Shown: positions 16,823 to 25,280 of the stretch, piece after piece
Layout of the letters: every line of letters starts with the position of its first letter
Numbering within the stretch: position 1 is the stretch's first letter
Assembly (NCBI GenBank): GCA_000403215.2
Contig: KE159527.1
Location: forward strand, 477,010-541,009
DNA: 64,000 nucleotides
Source of the DNA: Lachnospiraceae bacterium A4
GTDB taxonomy: Bacteria; Bacillota; Clostridia; Lachnospirales; Lachnospiraceae
Direction: 5' to 3'
Made by a program: the position numbers and the translations under genes
The notes under the pieces: generated by a model
Database searches by the model: none
What the model saw: the letters and a program-made list of their open reading frames with translations, nothing else
Told to the model about the DNA's origin: nothing

Positions 16823-17257
16823 TTAAGTTTCTTCAAATGGGCTGTCCGAATAGTCCTCCTCTGCCGCAGTCTCCCCGGCATTGTTGTAGAGCGCATCTTC
16901 AGCGTAGCCCTCCTCGAAATAATTCTCTGCATCATCTGACATGAAACCGCCTGCATCCATGCCTTCCATATCCTTTTGTTCATCATTTGCAAACGCAACA
17001 ACGCTTCCCGTAAGATTGCCATTCTCTTTTGCTTTTTGAACCATGATCTCAAGATTTCCTGTAGGTATGATGCGGGGTCTGATCGACGCATAAATATACC
17101 TTGCAATATCTCCAATGATATAGAATATCACCAGCACGATCAACAAGCCCCACAACATTGTTGTCAAATCAAATCCCCTTATGTACATAATTATAGATGC
17201 TATCGCACCTGCCAAAAGCATGAAAAAAGGTGTGATAAGACCGGTCTTATTTCCCAT
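16823..17257 (-). CDS. Two-TM membrane protein with acidic tail, unknown function
   Basis: A 144-residue protein with two membrane segments (about residues 8-25 and 31-55). A short basic stretch IRPRIIPTGNLEIMVQKAKE follows, then an acidic, Glu/Asp/Tyr-rich C-terminal tail (about 95-144). I do not recognise a family. The start follows AAAGGG. It lies between cheD (14 bp) and sigD (49 bp) on the same strand, so it belongs to the chemotaxis operon. It could be a membrane partner of the chemotaxis or flagellar apparatus; nothing in the sequence says which. Confidence 0.65.
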   Translation of the reverse strand: MGNKTGLITPFFMLLAGAIASIIMYIRGFDLTTMLWGLLIVLVIFYIIGDIARYIYASIRPRIIPTGNLEIMVQKAKENGNLTGSVVAFANDEQKDMEGMDAGGFMSDDAENYFEEGYAEDALYNNAGETAAEEDYSDSPFEET

Positions 17258-17271
17258 TCGATTATCCCTTT

Positions 17272-17757
17272 CTAAATCTTCTTCTCAGGTTTTCCTGCTG
17301 AACGTATAATCAATTCGCCCGTTTCAGGATAAAACACAATGGTACGACCATAATTAAGCCCTGTATCCTGAGCTTTTAATGGAATGCCCAGCTCTCTCAG
17401 TTTCTTTTTGCTGGCCTCCACATTTCGTTCTCCGACACGCACCATGTCTGATTTATTCTGAAATGCAAACATCTGTGCCCCACCTGCGATTTTGGCTTCC
17501 AGTCTCCCTTTTCTGCCGCCCATCGCAAGGATCTTTTTCACAAGGTCGTCGATTCCTGTGTCGGCAAACTTCGCCCTGTTTGCATTATTTTCTATCTGCC
17601 TGCTGTCCGGCAGCATCGCGTGTGCCATCCCGCCAACCTTCGCAACCGGGTCCCTGATACAGATCCCCACACAAGACCCCAGTCCCAAGGTCGTTATGCC
17701 ATCAGGGCTCTTGCACACATTCAAATCTGCCATTCCTACTTTAACTATATTCGCCAT
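17272..17757 (-). CDS. cheD: Chemoreceptor glutamine deamidase CheD
   Basis: Deamidates receptor glutamines and stimulates CheC. The 161 residues carry the catalytic motif TLGLGSCVGICIRD (Cys at about residue 29) and the catalytic His in GGMAHAMLPDS (about 43-53). The conserved GGAQMFAF and LNYGRTIVFYPETG follow. It lies 51 bp after cheC, the usual pairing. Confidence 0.95.
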   Translation of the reverse strand: MANIVKVGMADLNVCKSPDGITTLGLGSCVGICIRDPVAKVGGMAHAMLPDSRQIENNANRAKFADTGIDDLVKKILAMGGRKGRLEAKIAGGAQMFAFQNKSDMVRVGERNVEASKKKLRELGIPLKAQDTGLNYGRTIVFYPETGELIIRSAGKPEKKI

Positions 17758-17808
17758 CGCTCACTATGCCCCTTCTCTATTTAGTGTTGCTAATTTATGA
17801 ATGTATAG

Positions 17809-18429
17809 TTATATTGACAGCCCAAGCCCCTTCAACATTGTTGAATATGACTCAAGATCCGGCATGAGTATAAAATAGCCATTCAGATCGACATCATCTG
17901 TAAACACTGTCTGAATCAGCAGAATCTGATCTCCTATAATACCAAATTCTATAGCCGGCACACTTAGTATCGCATTGAGCATATCAATATTTAAGTCCGG
18001 AACCGACGGAATCATTTTAAGATTTGTCATCTGTGCCAATGAATTAAGATAAGCACCTGTGATAATATTGCCAATCTCTTTCATTGCCGAAATCTCGATT
18101 TCCGTGAACCCGCCTTCCGATGGTGGCATTCCCATGAGCTTTGATACAAGCGATTTTGCTGCATTCTGTTCCAGTATAAACATGATACTGCCTGTAATAT
18201 CCCCCTCAACAGCCAGATAGATGCCTGCAACAAGCTGTTCTTCCCCGCCCATAACAACACCGACATCCTTAAAATCCAACAGCCTGACCTGTGGTACTTT
18301 CATATCCACTTTGGTCTGGAGCATCTGGGCAAGCGCCGTTGTCGCATTGCCTGCCCCGATATTTCCCAGCTCCTTTAATACATCGTAATATTCTGTCGTA
18401 ACTCTCTCGAAACTCATATTATCTGCCAT
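17809..18429 (-). CDS. cheC: CheY-P phosphatase CheC
   Basis: A 206-residue CheC/CheX/FliY-family phosphatase. Both conserved E-x2-N active-site copies are present: LKELGNIGAGNATTAL (about residues 18-33) and MKEIGNIITGAYLNSL (about 112-127). This matches CheC rather than CheX. It dephosphorylates CheY-P and is activated by CheD. It sits between cheW and cheD on the same transcript. Confidence 0.94.
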   Translation of the reverse strand: MADNMSFERVTTEYYDVLKELGNIGAGNATTALAQMLQTKVDMKVPQVRLLDFKDVGVVMGGEEQLVAGIYLAVEGDITGSIMFILEQNAAKSLVSKLMGMPPSEGGFTEIEISAMKEIGNIITGAYLNSLAQMTNLKMIPSVPDLNIDMLNAILSVPAIEFGIIGDQILLIQTVFTDDVDLNGYFILMPDLESYSTMLKGLGLSI

Positions 18430-18480
18430 GATAAAACCTAAGCCTTTCCTAATTCAAAAGTCACAAAATATAAATCCAAT

Positions 18481-18978
18481 CTATACATCAACAACCTCTG
18501 CCAGCACAGAAGTGATGTCAAGCAGTGAGATTAACTTTCCGTCGGACTTGCCTACACCCGAAAGATATCTCTCCTTATCATCTTTCTCATATCCCATTCT
18601 CTCAATATGTTCTTCGTCAAGCGTTACGACCTCTTTGACCTCATCCACCAGCACGCCGATGGACTCGTGCTGCTCGAGCGTCAAGATGATAATACGGGTC
18701 TTTTTGGTGACTTCATCCTCCGGCAGCCCCATTTTCAAGCGCAGGCTGATCGTCGGGATAACAACACCGCGGACATTGATCACGCCCTTGATATAGTCAG
18801 GCACCTTTGGCACCCTTGTGATTTTTGACATTCTGATAATATTTGATATATACTTGATATCTATACCATACTGCTCACCGCCAAGCTGTGTCACAATAAA
18901 CTGTGTGGTATCGCGCTCGACGGGACGGTTGAGACTCGCATTCCGCTTTTGTTCGTCCATTATTCTTACTTCATCCAT
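18481..18978 (-). CDS. cheW: Chemotaxis coupling protein CheW
   Basis: A 165-residue SH3-like adaptor linking receptors to CheA. The core motif VPDYIKGVINVRGVVIPTIS (about residues 61-80) is typical, as is IIILTLEQHESIGVLVDEV. The start MDEVRIMDEQK follows AGGCAGGG. It lies 32 bp after cheA. Confidence 0.95.
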   Translation of the reverse strand: MDEVRIMDEQKRNASLNRPVERDTTQFIVTQLGGEQYGIDIKYISNIIRMSKITRVPKVPDYIKGVINVRGVVIPTISLRLKMGLPEDEVTKKTRIIILTLEQHESIGVLVDEVKEVVTLDEEHIERMGYEKDDKERYLSGVGKSDGKLISLLDITSVLAEVVDV

Positions 18979-19010
18979 GTTCTATGCCCTGCCTTTCATT
19001 ATCAATCGGA

Positions 19011-21173
19011 TTAAATCAACGCATTGGTATCAAGAATCAGTGCCACTTCACCATTGCCCAGAATCGTAGCGCCGCTGATCATCTTTGGCACCTTGATATA
19101 CTTGCCCATAGACTTGATTACAACTTCCTGCTGTCCGATGAGCTCGTCTACTACCAAACCTGCCTGTTTCTCACCCTTCTTGACGATAATCACTGTGAGA
19201 TTCTTGTTCTTGTCCTCGTCGCCTTCCTTGGGCGGCATGTCAAGAACCTTATCCATCCTGATAATAGGAATCACTGTTCCACGAATATGAATGACTTCTT
19301 TTGCCTGCACAAGCTTGATATCCTCCGGCAGAACATCTTCAATCGTCTGAATCGAACCCAGTGCGATCGCATACTTTTCATCACCGATCACAACCATGAG
19401 TGCCTGAATGATAGCAAGTGTCAGCGGCAGTCTGATAATCCATGAAGAGCCTTCTCCGTAGCGGTTCTTTACCTCTACCTCGCCACTCAGGGACTCAATC
19501 TTTGACTTGACAACATCGAGGCCAACGCCGCGCCCTGACACGTCAGACACCTTCTTTGCCGTGGAGAAGCTCGGCAGGAACAAGAGATCAATAATCTCCT
19601 TCTCCGTCATGGTCTCCGCCTGCTCTGGCGTCACGGTGCCGCGCTCAATCGCCTTGTTTCTGACAGCTTCCACATTGATTCCGCCGCCGTCGTCCCGCAC
19701 CTCGATCACAACGTTGTTGCCGTCCTGATAAGCATCTAGGAAGATGGAGCCCACCTCCGGCTTGCCGTTTGCAACACGCACATCATTCGGCTCAAGTCCA
19801 TGATCCGCAGAATTTCTGAGCATATGCATCAGCGGGTCGCCGATCTCATCGACAACAGTACGGTCGAGCTCGGTATCCTCACCTGTCATATACAGTTCCA
19901 TTTTCTTATTGAGCTTTTTGGACAAATCCCTGATCATGCGGGGGAACTTCGCCACAACGCTCTCAATTGGAACCATTCGTACCTTCATCACGGATTCATG
20001 AAGATTCGTCGTCACACTCTCAAGATATTCAATCTGTTCATTGACTGAGCCTGTATCACCTTTGCCGTCATCTGCGGCAGTCGCTGAGATAAGTGAATTT
20101 TTGGCTATGATCAGCTCACTCACCAGATTCATCAGGTTATCCAGCTTCTCGATATCGACTCTGACAGTCCTGTTTACCACCGGCTTTGCTGCGGGTTTTG
20201 AGGAGGACTGGGAAGATGCTGGCGCTGCGGGTGCAGGCTTCGGTGCAGGCGCGGCTGCCGGAACTGGCGCTGCCTTGGTTTCCGGTGCTGCCTTGACAGC
20301 TTCCTCTGCCGGTTTGCTCTCGGCAGGCTTCTCTGGCTCTGCGGGCTGTGCAGGCGCTGCTGTCACATACTCTGAACAGTATGCCTCCTCAATCTCCGAT
20401 ACACTCTTGACTGCCTCTTTGATCTCTTCCGAGGTGCTTCCGGAGATAAAAATAAGACTGAAGGTAAGCTCAAATTTCTCATCCTCAATATCCTGTGCTG
20501 TCGGTGATGAGACAATGATCTCTCCCAGCTTCTCCAATGCCTTGAATACCAGAAATGCTCTGGCAGCCTTGAGCACGCAAGCCTCCTCGACATACACTGT
20601 CACGCCATAGACCTTGAGACCCTCACTGTTTGCCTTCTCGATCAGCATTTTCTCCGTATCCGTGATCTTGATCTCCTGCCATCTTTCCTTCCTGCCGTTT
20701 CCAGCATCTGCCGGCTGCTCCTCCGCAGGTGCCGCCGCTGCCGCTGCTGTATCTGCCGGCTGTGCACTGTCGCCAAGTATTACCTCGCCGTTATTTTTCA
20801 GGATACTGTTCAGCGCATCAATCAAATCCTGATTGTCATTCGCCCCCTCCTCTGTCGTCTGCTGGATATTGTTGACATACTCCTCCAGCGCATCAAGACT
20901 CTTGAACAGAATATCAATCATGCCGGGCTGTACCTTGAAAGTACCGTTCCGCACCTCAGAAAATACGTTCTCCATATCATGCGTAAGCGTCTGCATACGC
21001 TTATAGCCCATAGTGCCTGCCATACCCTTCAAGGAATGGGCAGCCCTGAAAATCTCATTGATTGTATCCATATTTTCAGGATTCTGCTCCAGATCCATAA
21101 TCTGATCACTCAGATTCTGTAAATGTTCCTTTGACTCATCAAGGAAAATATCGAGATATTGACTTGTATCCAT
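19011..21173 (-). CDS. cheA: Chemotaxis histidine kinase CheA
   Basis: A 720-residue kinase that phosphorylates CheY and CheB. Domains in order: HPt with phospho-His46 in FRAAHSLKGMAG; a CheY/CheB-binding P2 region flanked by Ala/Pro/Glu-rich linkers (about 130-150 and 270-330); the dimerisation helices (about 345-420); the ATPase domain with HMLRNSADHGLEPNDV and EVRDDGGGINV; and the CheW-like P5 domain (about 585-720). I start at MDTSQYLDIFLDE, 1 bp after the cheB stop codon, so translation is coupled. Confidence 0.96.
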   Translation of the reverse strand: MDTSQYLDIFLDESKEHLQNLSDQIMDLEQNPENMDTINEIFRAAHSLKGMAGTMGYKRMQTLTHDMENVFSEVRNGTFKVQPGMIDILFKSLDALEEYVNNIQQTTEEGANDNQDLIDALNSILKNNGEVILGDSAQPADTAAAAAAPAEEQPADAGNGRKERWQEIKITDTEKMLIEKANSEGLKVYGVTVYVEEACVLKAARAFLVFKALEKLGEIIVSSPTAQDIEDEKFELTFSLIFISGSTSEEIKEAVKSVSEIEEAYCSEYVTAAPAQPAEPEKPAESKPAEEAVKAAPETKAAPVPAAAPAPKPAPAAPASSQSSSKPAAKPVVNRTVRVDIEKLDNLMNLVSELIIAKNSLISATAADDGKGDTGSVNEQIEYLESVTTNLHESVMKVRMVPIESVVAKFPRMIRDLSKKLNKKMELYMTGEDTELDRTVVDEIGDPLMHMLRNSADHGLEPNDVRVANGKPEVGSIFLDAYQDGNNVVIEVRDDGGGINVEAVRNKAIERGTVTPEQAETMTEKEIIDLLFLPSFSTAKKVSDVSGRGVGLDVVKSKIESLSGEVEVKNRYGEGSSWIIRLPLTLAIIQALMVVIGDEKYAIALGSIQTIEDVLPEDIKLVQAKEVIHIRGTVIPIIRMDKVLDMPPKEGDEDKNKNLTVIIVKKGEKQAGLVVDELIGQQEVVIKSMGKYIKVPKMISGATILGNGEVALILDTNALI

Positions 21174-21174
21174 T

Positions 21175-22284
21175 CTACCTGACCCCCACATTCATTATAA
21201 TTTCCTGGGCCACGTTATCAAGCGGGACGACTTGGTTTACCAGTCCTGTCGCTGCGATTGCTTTGGGCATACCGTACACCGTTGATGACGCCTCATCCTG
21301 TGCGATAACGTGTATCTTTTTTGAAGTTTCCAAATTCACGATTCCCTTGGTGCCATCAGCGCCCATACCGGTCAGTACCACGCAGACAATCTGCGCATAA
21401 CTGCTTGCCTTCAAGGACTCATACATATAGTTTGCACACGGCTTTACGCCTTCTCTTGGAGGTTCATCTGTATATTTGATCGTCGCCCTTCCGCCCCTGG
21501 TGACAACATTCATGTGCTTGCCGCCCATAGAAATATACACCACGCCATTCTCGAGCACATCTCCCTCTGCCGCCTCCTTGACTTTGACCTTGCTGATCGA
21601 GTCAAGACGCTCTGCGAGAGACTGTGTAAACCCTTTTGGCATATGCTGGACGATCAGAACAGGTGCTGCGAGCTCTGCCGGCAGCCTTGGCACAACACTT
21701 TGCAGTGCCTTGGGGCCTCCTGTTGAACATGCAAGCGCTACAATCTTCTGTCCGCTCACCGCTGGACTGCTTTTCCTGACAATGTTTACAAGACTTTGAG
21801 TCTTTTCCTCCTGCTTTTCCCTTGTCAATACAGGAGATACAGAAATATTGGTCTGGCGGCTCGACACGACCGCATAGAGTGTATCTAAGAACTGGTCTTT
21901 GAATCCACTGCTCTTTAGATAGACAATGTTGACGGGCTTCTCGATAAAATCAATCGCGCCCAAATCCAGTGCCTCCATTGTGACAGCCGCGCCGTCTCTC
22001 GTATCGGTGCTCGCCATCATCACGCGCGCCCTGATCTTATCCCGCTGTAATGCGCGTAAGAACTGGATTCCGTTCATTTTAGGCATGTTGACATCTAAAA
22101 CGATGCCATCATACTGATTCTTTTTAAGAAGTTCATATGCTGCCTGACCATCAAAAGCCTGCTCCACTACCTGGAACCGTTCATCTGAATTAATTATATC
22201 ACACATAACTCTTCTCATAAGTGCAGAATCATCAACTATCAGAATTTTTTTCTTTATTTTTGAGACGTTTGAGTTAATTGTCAT
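21175..22284 (-). CDS. cheB: Chemotaxis methylesterase/response regulator CheB
   Basis: A 369-residue protein with an N-terminal receiver domain (phospho-Asp in VLDVNMPKMNG, about residue 60) and a C-terminal methylesterase domain. The esterase nucleophile is in ACSTGGPKAL, and the catalytic Asp region is LTGMGADGTKG. It removes receptor methyl groups. The ATG at MTINSNVSK is preferred; a TTG three codons earlier overlaps the upstream stop. CheR is not encoded in this window. Confidence 0.94.
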   Translation of the reverse strand: MTINSNVSKIKKKILIVDDSALMRRVMCDIINSDERFQVVEQAFDGQAAYELLKKNQYDGIVLDVNMPKMNGIQFLRALQRDKIRARVMMASTDTRDGAAVTMEALDLGAIDFIEKPVNIVYLKSSGFKDQFLDTLYAVVSSRQTNISVSPVLTREKQEEKTQSLVNIVRKSSPAVSGQKIVALACSTGGPKALQSVVPRLPAELAAPVLIVQHMPKGFTQSLAERLDSISKVKVKEAAEGDVLENGVVYISMGGKHMNVVTRGGRATIKYTDEPPREGVKPCANYMYESLKASSYAQIVCVVLTGMGADGTKGIVNLETSKKIHVIAQDEASSTVYGMPKAIAATGLVNQVVPLDNVAQEIIMNVGVR

Positions 22285-22289
22285 ACTAT

Positions 22290-23015
22290 TCAACGATCCT
22301 TCCCATTCTTTCTATTTTTTCTTTCCTCATCAAAAATATATCGAATAATCTCCTCGCGTGTCATCGTGTCTATGTACTCAAATTTCACACGGTTTTCGTA
22401 CTCTCCTTCACGGTTCTCAATCCCGCCGGAGTAAATCACCTTGGCAGCCAGCAGAAATGGTTTCTGTCTGCCCATGACTGGCAGCTCAAACTGCATCAGC
22501 AGCATACTGCCCTCATCAAATTTCTGTCTTGATACAAACCGGGTCCCGCCGCCACTGATATCGACGATCACGCCCTTTATCATGTCCTGCTCCGATATAA
22601 TATATGTGACTCCTCTGGAAAATGCATCTTCCTCCTGTTTGGTCATCTCCCGCACCATCATATCCACAATACAGTTAAACCGGTAATATTCTCTCCGCTG
22701 GTATTTATGCAGACTGCTGATCATCTCCACCACCAGTGTATACACGCCATTGCTTTTCTGCCTGTCAACGACTCTGACATCTGCGCGGTACACGCCTTTA
22801 TGAGAATAGAAACACACATCATATTCACTGCCAATCGAAAGCACAAGCAGCTTTGTCTGCTCCATCGGCATCATCAGCTCTAGTTTTCCATCGTCCAAAA
22901 TATTATATACCGAAGTTTTATAGGTCTTTACGCCATCTGTGCCATCAGGAAGCGTAACGCGAACTGTTGATCTTAATTCTAGTTTATCTCCCGGCGCTAT
23001 AAATTTTTCTACCAT
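22290..23015 (-). CDS. PilZ-domain c-di-GMP-binding flagellar brake protein (YcgR/YpfB-like)
   Basis: A 241-residue protein. The N-terminal half is a YcgR-N-like domain (about residues 1-105). The C-terminal PilZ domain has the c-di-GMP motifs RREYYRF (RxxxR, about 109-115) and DISGGGTRF (D-x-S-xx-G, about 150). Such proteins slow or reverse the motor when c-di-GMP is high. I start at MVEKFIAPGDK because of the GGAGGA site; the longer frame overlaps flhG. It is placed between flhG and cheB in the same operon. Confidence 0.9.
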   Translation of the reverse strand: MVEKFIAPGDKLELRSTVRVTLPDGTDGVKTYKTSVYNILDDGKLELMMPMEQTKLLVLSIGSEYDVCFYSHKGVYRADVRVVDRQKSNGVYTLVVEMISSLHKYQRREYYRFNCIVDMMVREMTKQEEDAFSRGVTYIISEQDMIKGVIVDISGGGTRFVSRQKFDEGSMLLMQFELPVMGRQKPFLLAAKVIYSGGIENREGEYENRVKFEYIDTMTREEIIRYIFDEERKNRKNGKDR

Positions 23016-23037
23016 TGGTTCCTCCTGAACACACGCT

Positions 23038-23925
23038 TTATCCCATTTTTTTATTTCCTGCCACAATATGAGAAAAGAATGCCGCCATTCCTCTCTTTAC
23101 CAGCGACTTATTATATTCCTTATCCATCAGAATATATGCGATTCTCTCATACGCGACGGAGGATTTTGCATTCGGGCTCTGCATACTCACGGGCTTCTGC
23201 TGCATCACAGCCTCCTCGAGATGACGATCGCGCGGCACAGAGCCCAAAAACGACACTGGAAGTTTGAGGTAACGGTTCGCCACAGTTTCTAATTTGTTGT
23301 ACATCGTATCGCCTTCTGTCAGGTCAGACACTTTGTTGGCGATCACCATAATCTTCGAATCCTCTCTCGAAAAGCGCGGATGCCGGTTCAACGCCTTTAA
23401 AAGCGAGTAAGAATCGGTGATAGAGGTCGGTTCCGGCGTTGCCACTACCAGAATCTCACCGCTCGCAACAAGGAAATCCAACACGGCGTCTGAGATTCCC
23501 GCGCCAGTATCTATGATAATAATATCGGCAATTGCATCTAATTTTGCAAGATTTCGAACAATATAATTTAAATATTCACTGCTCAGATTGGAAAGACCTG
23601 CGATGCCGGAGCCACCCGATATAAAACCTATGTCCATAGGTCCCCACGTTATAATATCCGTGATATTTTTTCCCTGATATATCAGATCACACAAGTTATG
23701 CTTTGGCACAGTACCAAACATAATTTCGATATTGGCAAGACCAAAGTCCGCATCCAGTATAATGACCCTTTTTCCCAGTTTTCTAAACTGACAGGCAAGG
23801 TTTATTGATGTATTGGATTTTCCGACGCCGCCTTTGCCGCTTGTCACCGTGATCACACGGGCATGCGGTTTTGGCGGTGGATTCAATTTAATCACATTTC
23901 TAAGTTGTTCAGCCTGATCCACCAT
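23038..23925 (-). CDS. flhG: Flagellar number/placement ATPase FlhG (YlxH, MinD-like)
   Basis: A 295-residue MinD/ParA-type ATPase. The N-terminal DQAEQLR (residues 3-9) is the FlhF-activating DQAxxLR motif. The deviant Walker A GKGGVGKSN (about 30-38), DADFGLANIEIMFG and the switch DTGAGIS (about 138-144) follow. The C-terminal end is basic (NKSLVKRGMAAFFSH), suited to membrane association. It starts after GGAGGG, 14 bp after flhF. Confidence 0.94.
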   Translation of the reverse strand: MVDQAEQLRNVIKLNPPPKPHARVITVTSGKGGVGKSNTSINLACQFRKLGKRVIILDADFGLANIEIMFGTVPKHNLCDLIYQGKNITDIITWGPMDIGFISGGSGIAGLSNLSSEYLNYIVRNLAKLDAIADIIIIDTGAGISDAVLDFLVASGEILVVATPEPTSITDSYSLLKALNRHPRFSREDSKIMVIANKVSDLTEGDTMYNKLETVANRYLKLPVSFLGSVPRDRHLEEAVMQQKPVSMQSPNAKSSVAYERIAYILMDKEYNKSLVKRGMAAFFSHIVAGNKKMG

Positions 23926-23939
23926 ACATTTCCCTCCTA

Positions 23940-25280
23940 TCAGCGCCTTCCCCCAAGCAACTGTTTGACAGTTGACTGTGGATTAAAATACTCAATATCA
24001 TCAGGTACATTCTGACCGCATGTCACATAGGAAAGCCTTGCACCTGTATAAAGTTTTAAGTTGTAGATATTTCCTAGTGCCGAGGTCTCGTCAAGCTTGG
24101 TGAAGATCAGCTTATAATCTGTTATCTCTTTGTAGGTGTCTGTTATCCTCATCAAATCTTTGTATTTTGTCGAAGCCGACAACACCAGAAATACTTCTCT
24201 TGAAGCCTTGATATCGACGGAATTGATCAGATCACTCATATTCTCACACTGTGCCTCATCATTTGGCGAATGCCCTGTCGTATCTACAAATATATAATCA
24301 TATTCCCTGAAATCTTCGACAGCAGCTTCGATTTCTTTGGCTGTATAGACTACCCTAAAGGGTACCTCCAGAATATTTGCATAGGTTCTGAGCTGTTCTG
24401 CCGCTGCAATCCTATACGTATCAGCTGTAAGCATGGCTACCTTTTTCCGGTGCTCTAACTTATAAGTCGATGCAATCTTTGCGATGGTCGTCGTCTTTCC
24501 CACGCCTGTCGGCCCCACAAAGAAAATCACCTTGGGGCTCTTTCCGTCATCCTCCATGACATAAGGTTTGCCTAATTTCAGGATCATTCTTTGATAAATC
24601 TCTGAAAGCATAAAATCCAACGTCACATCCGCCTTGCAGTTTCTGTCAATCTCATCAATCATCTCGTTTGCATACTTCTCATTGATCTCATTGTCCGTCA
24701 TCTTATTATACAAAATTTTCAAAAAGTTTATGCGCTCGGTCGTCTCCTCTTTCTTTTCCTCCTCCGCGCTTTTGGGTTCCTCCGGCTGCGGCCTGCTGTC
24801 CTGTCTGGAAAGCTGCTTCTCGATCAGATTCTGGAGACTGTCAAGCCTCTCCTCCAAGCCGTTTTCCCTGACCGGCGCAGCCGCCCTGCCCTCAAACCGG
24901 GCGCGGTCCTTCACGCCCTCATCTCTTGCAGTCTCCGGCTGGTATGTAGAAAGCACATCTGCAACTGCCAGTCCTACCGCCCTGGCGTCCTCCTTCTCCT
25001 CCGCTTTCTTCATCGGAATAATTTTTCCCTGCGGCTCATTATGGCTAAAGCTGACTGCCACGCCGTCCTTCTGGACATCTTTTGCGGAAGCGGCACTATA
25101 TTTCTCATTCTCCTCTTCTCTGGCAACTGTCACCTCGAATCTTGTTCCCCGAAACAGTCCCATAATCCCCTTTGGCTTCAAAGCCTTGACGTTCATCTCT
25201 ACAATATTGGCGCCAAGCTCCCTTCTGGCACTTTCGAGCGCCTCTTCCTTTGTTCTTCCTTGAAATTTTTTAATTATCAT
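23940..25280 (-). CDS. flhF: Flagellar biosynthesis SRP-like GTPase FlhF
   Basis: A 446-residue SRP-family GTPase that directs placement of new flagella. A variable B domain (about residues 1-190) precedes the N and G domains. G1 is FVGPTGVGKTTTIAKIAS (about 255-272), G3 is VDTTGHSP and G4 is the TKLDET stretch near the C-terminus. The start ATG overlaps the flhA stop codon, so the two are translationally coupled. Confidence 0.95.
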   Translation of the reverse strand: MIIKKFQGRTKEEALESARRELGANIVEMNVKALKPKGIMGLFRGTRFEVTVAREEENEKYSAASAKDVQKDGVAVSFSHNEPQGKIIPMKKAEEKEDARAVGLAVADVLSTYQPETARDEGVKDRARFEGRAAAPVRENGLEERLDSLQNLIEKQLSRQDSRPQPEEPKSAEEEKKEETTERINFLKILYNKMTDNEINEKYANEMIDEIDRNCKADVTLDFMLSEIYQRMILKLGKPYVMEDDGKSPKVIFFVGPTGVGKTTTIAKIASTYKLEHRKKVAMLTADTYRIAAAEQLRTYANILEVPFRVVYTAKEIEAAVEDFREYDYIFVDTTGHSPNDEAQCENMSDLINSVDIKASREVFLVLSASTKYKDLMRITDTYKEITDYKLIFTKLDETSALGNIYNLKLYTGARLSYVTCGQNVPDDIEYFNPQSTVKQLLGGRR

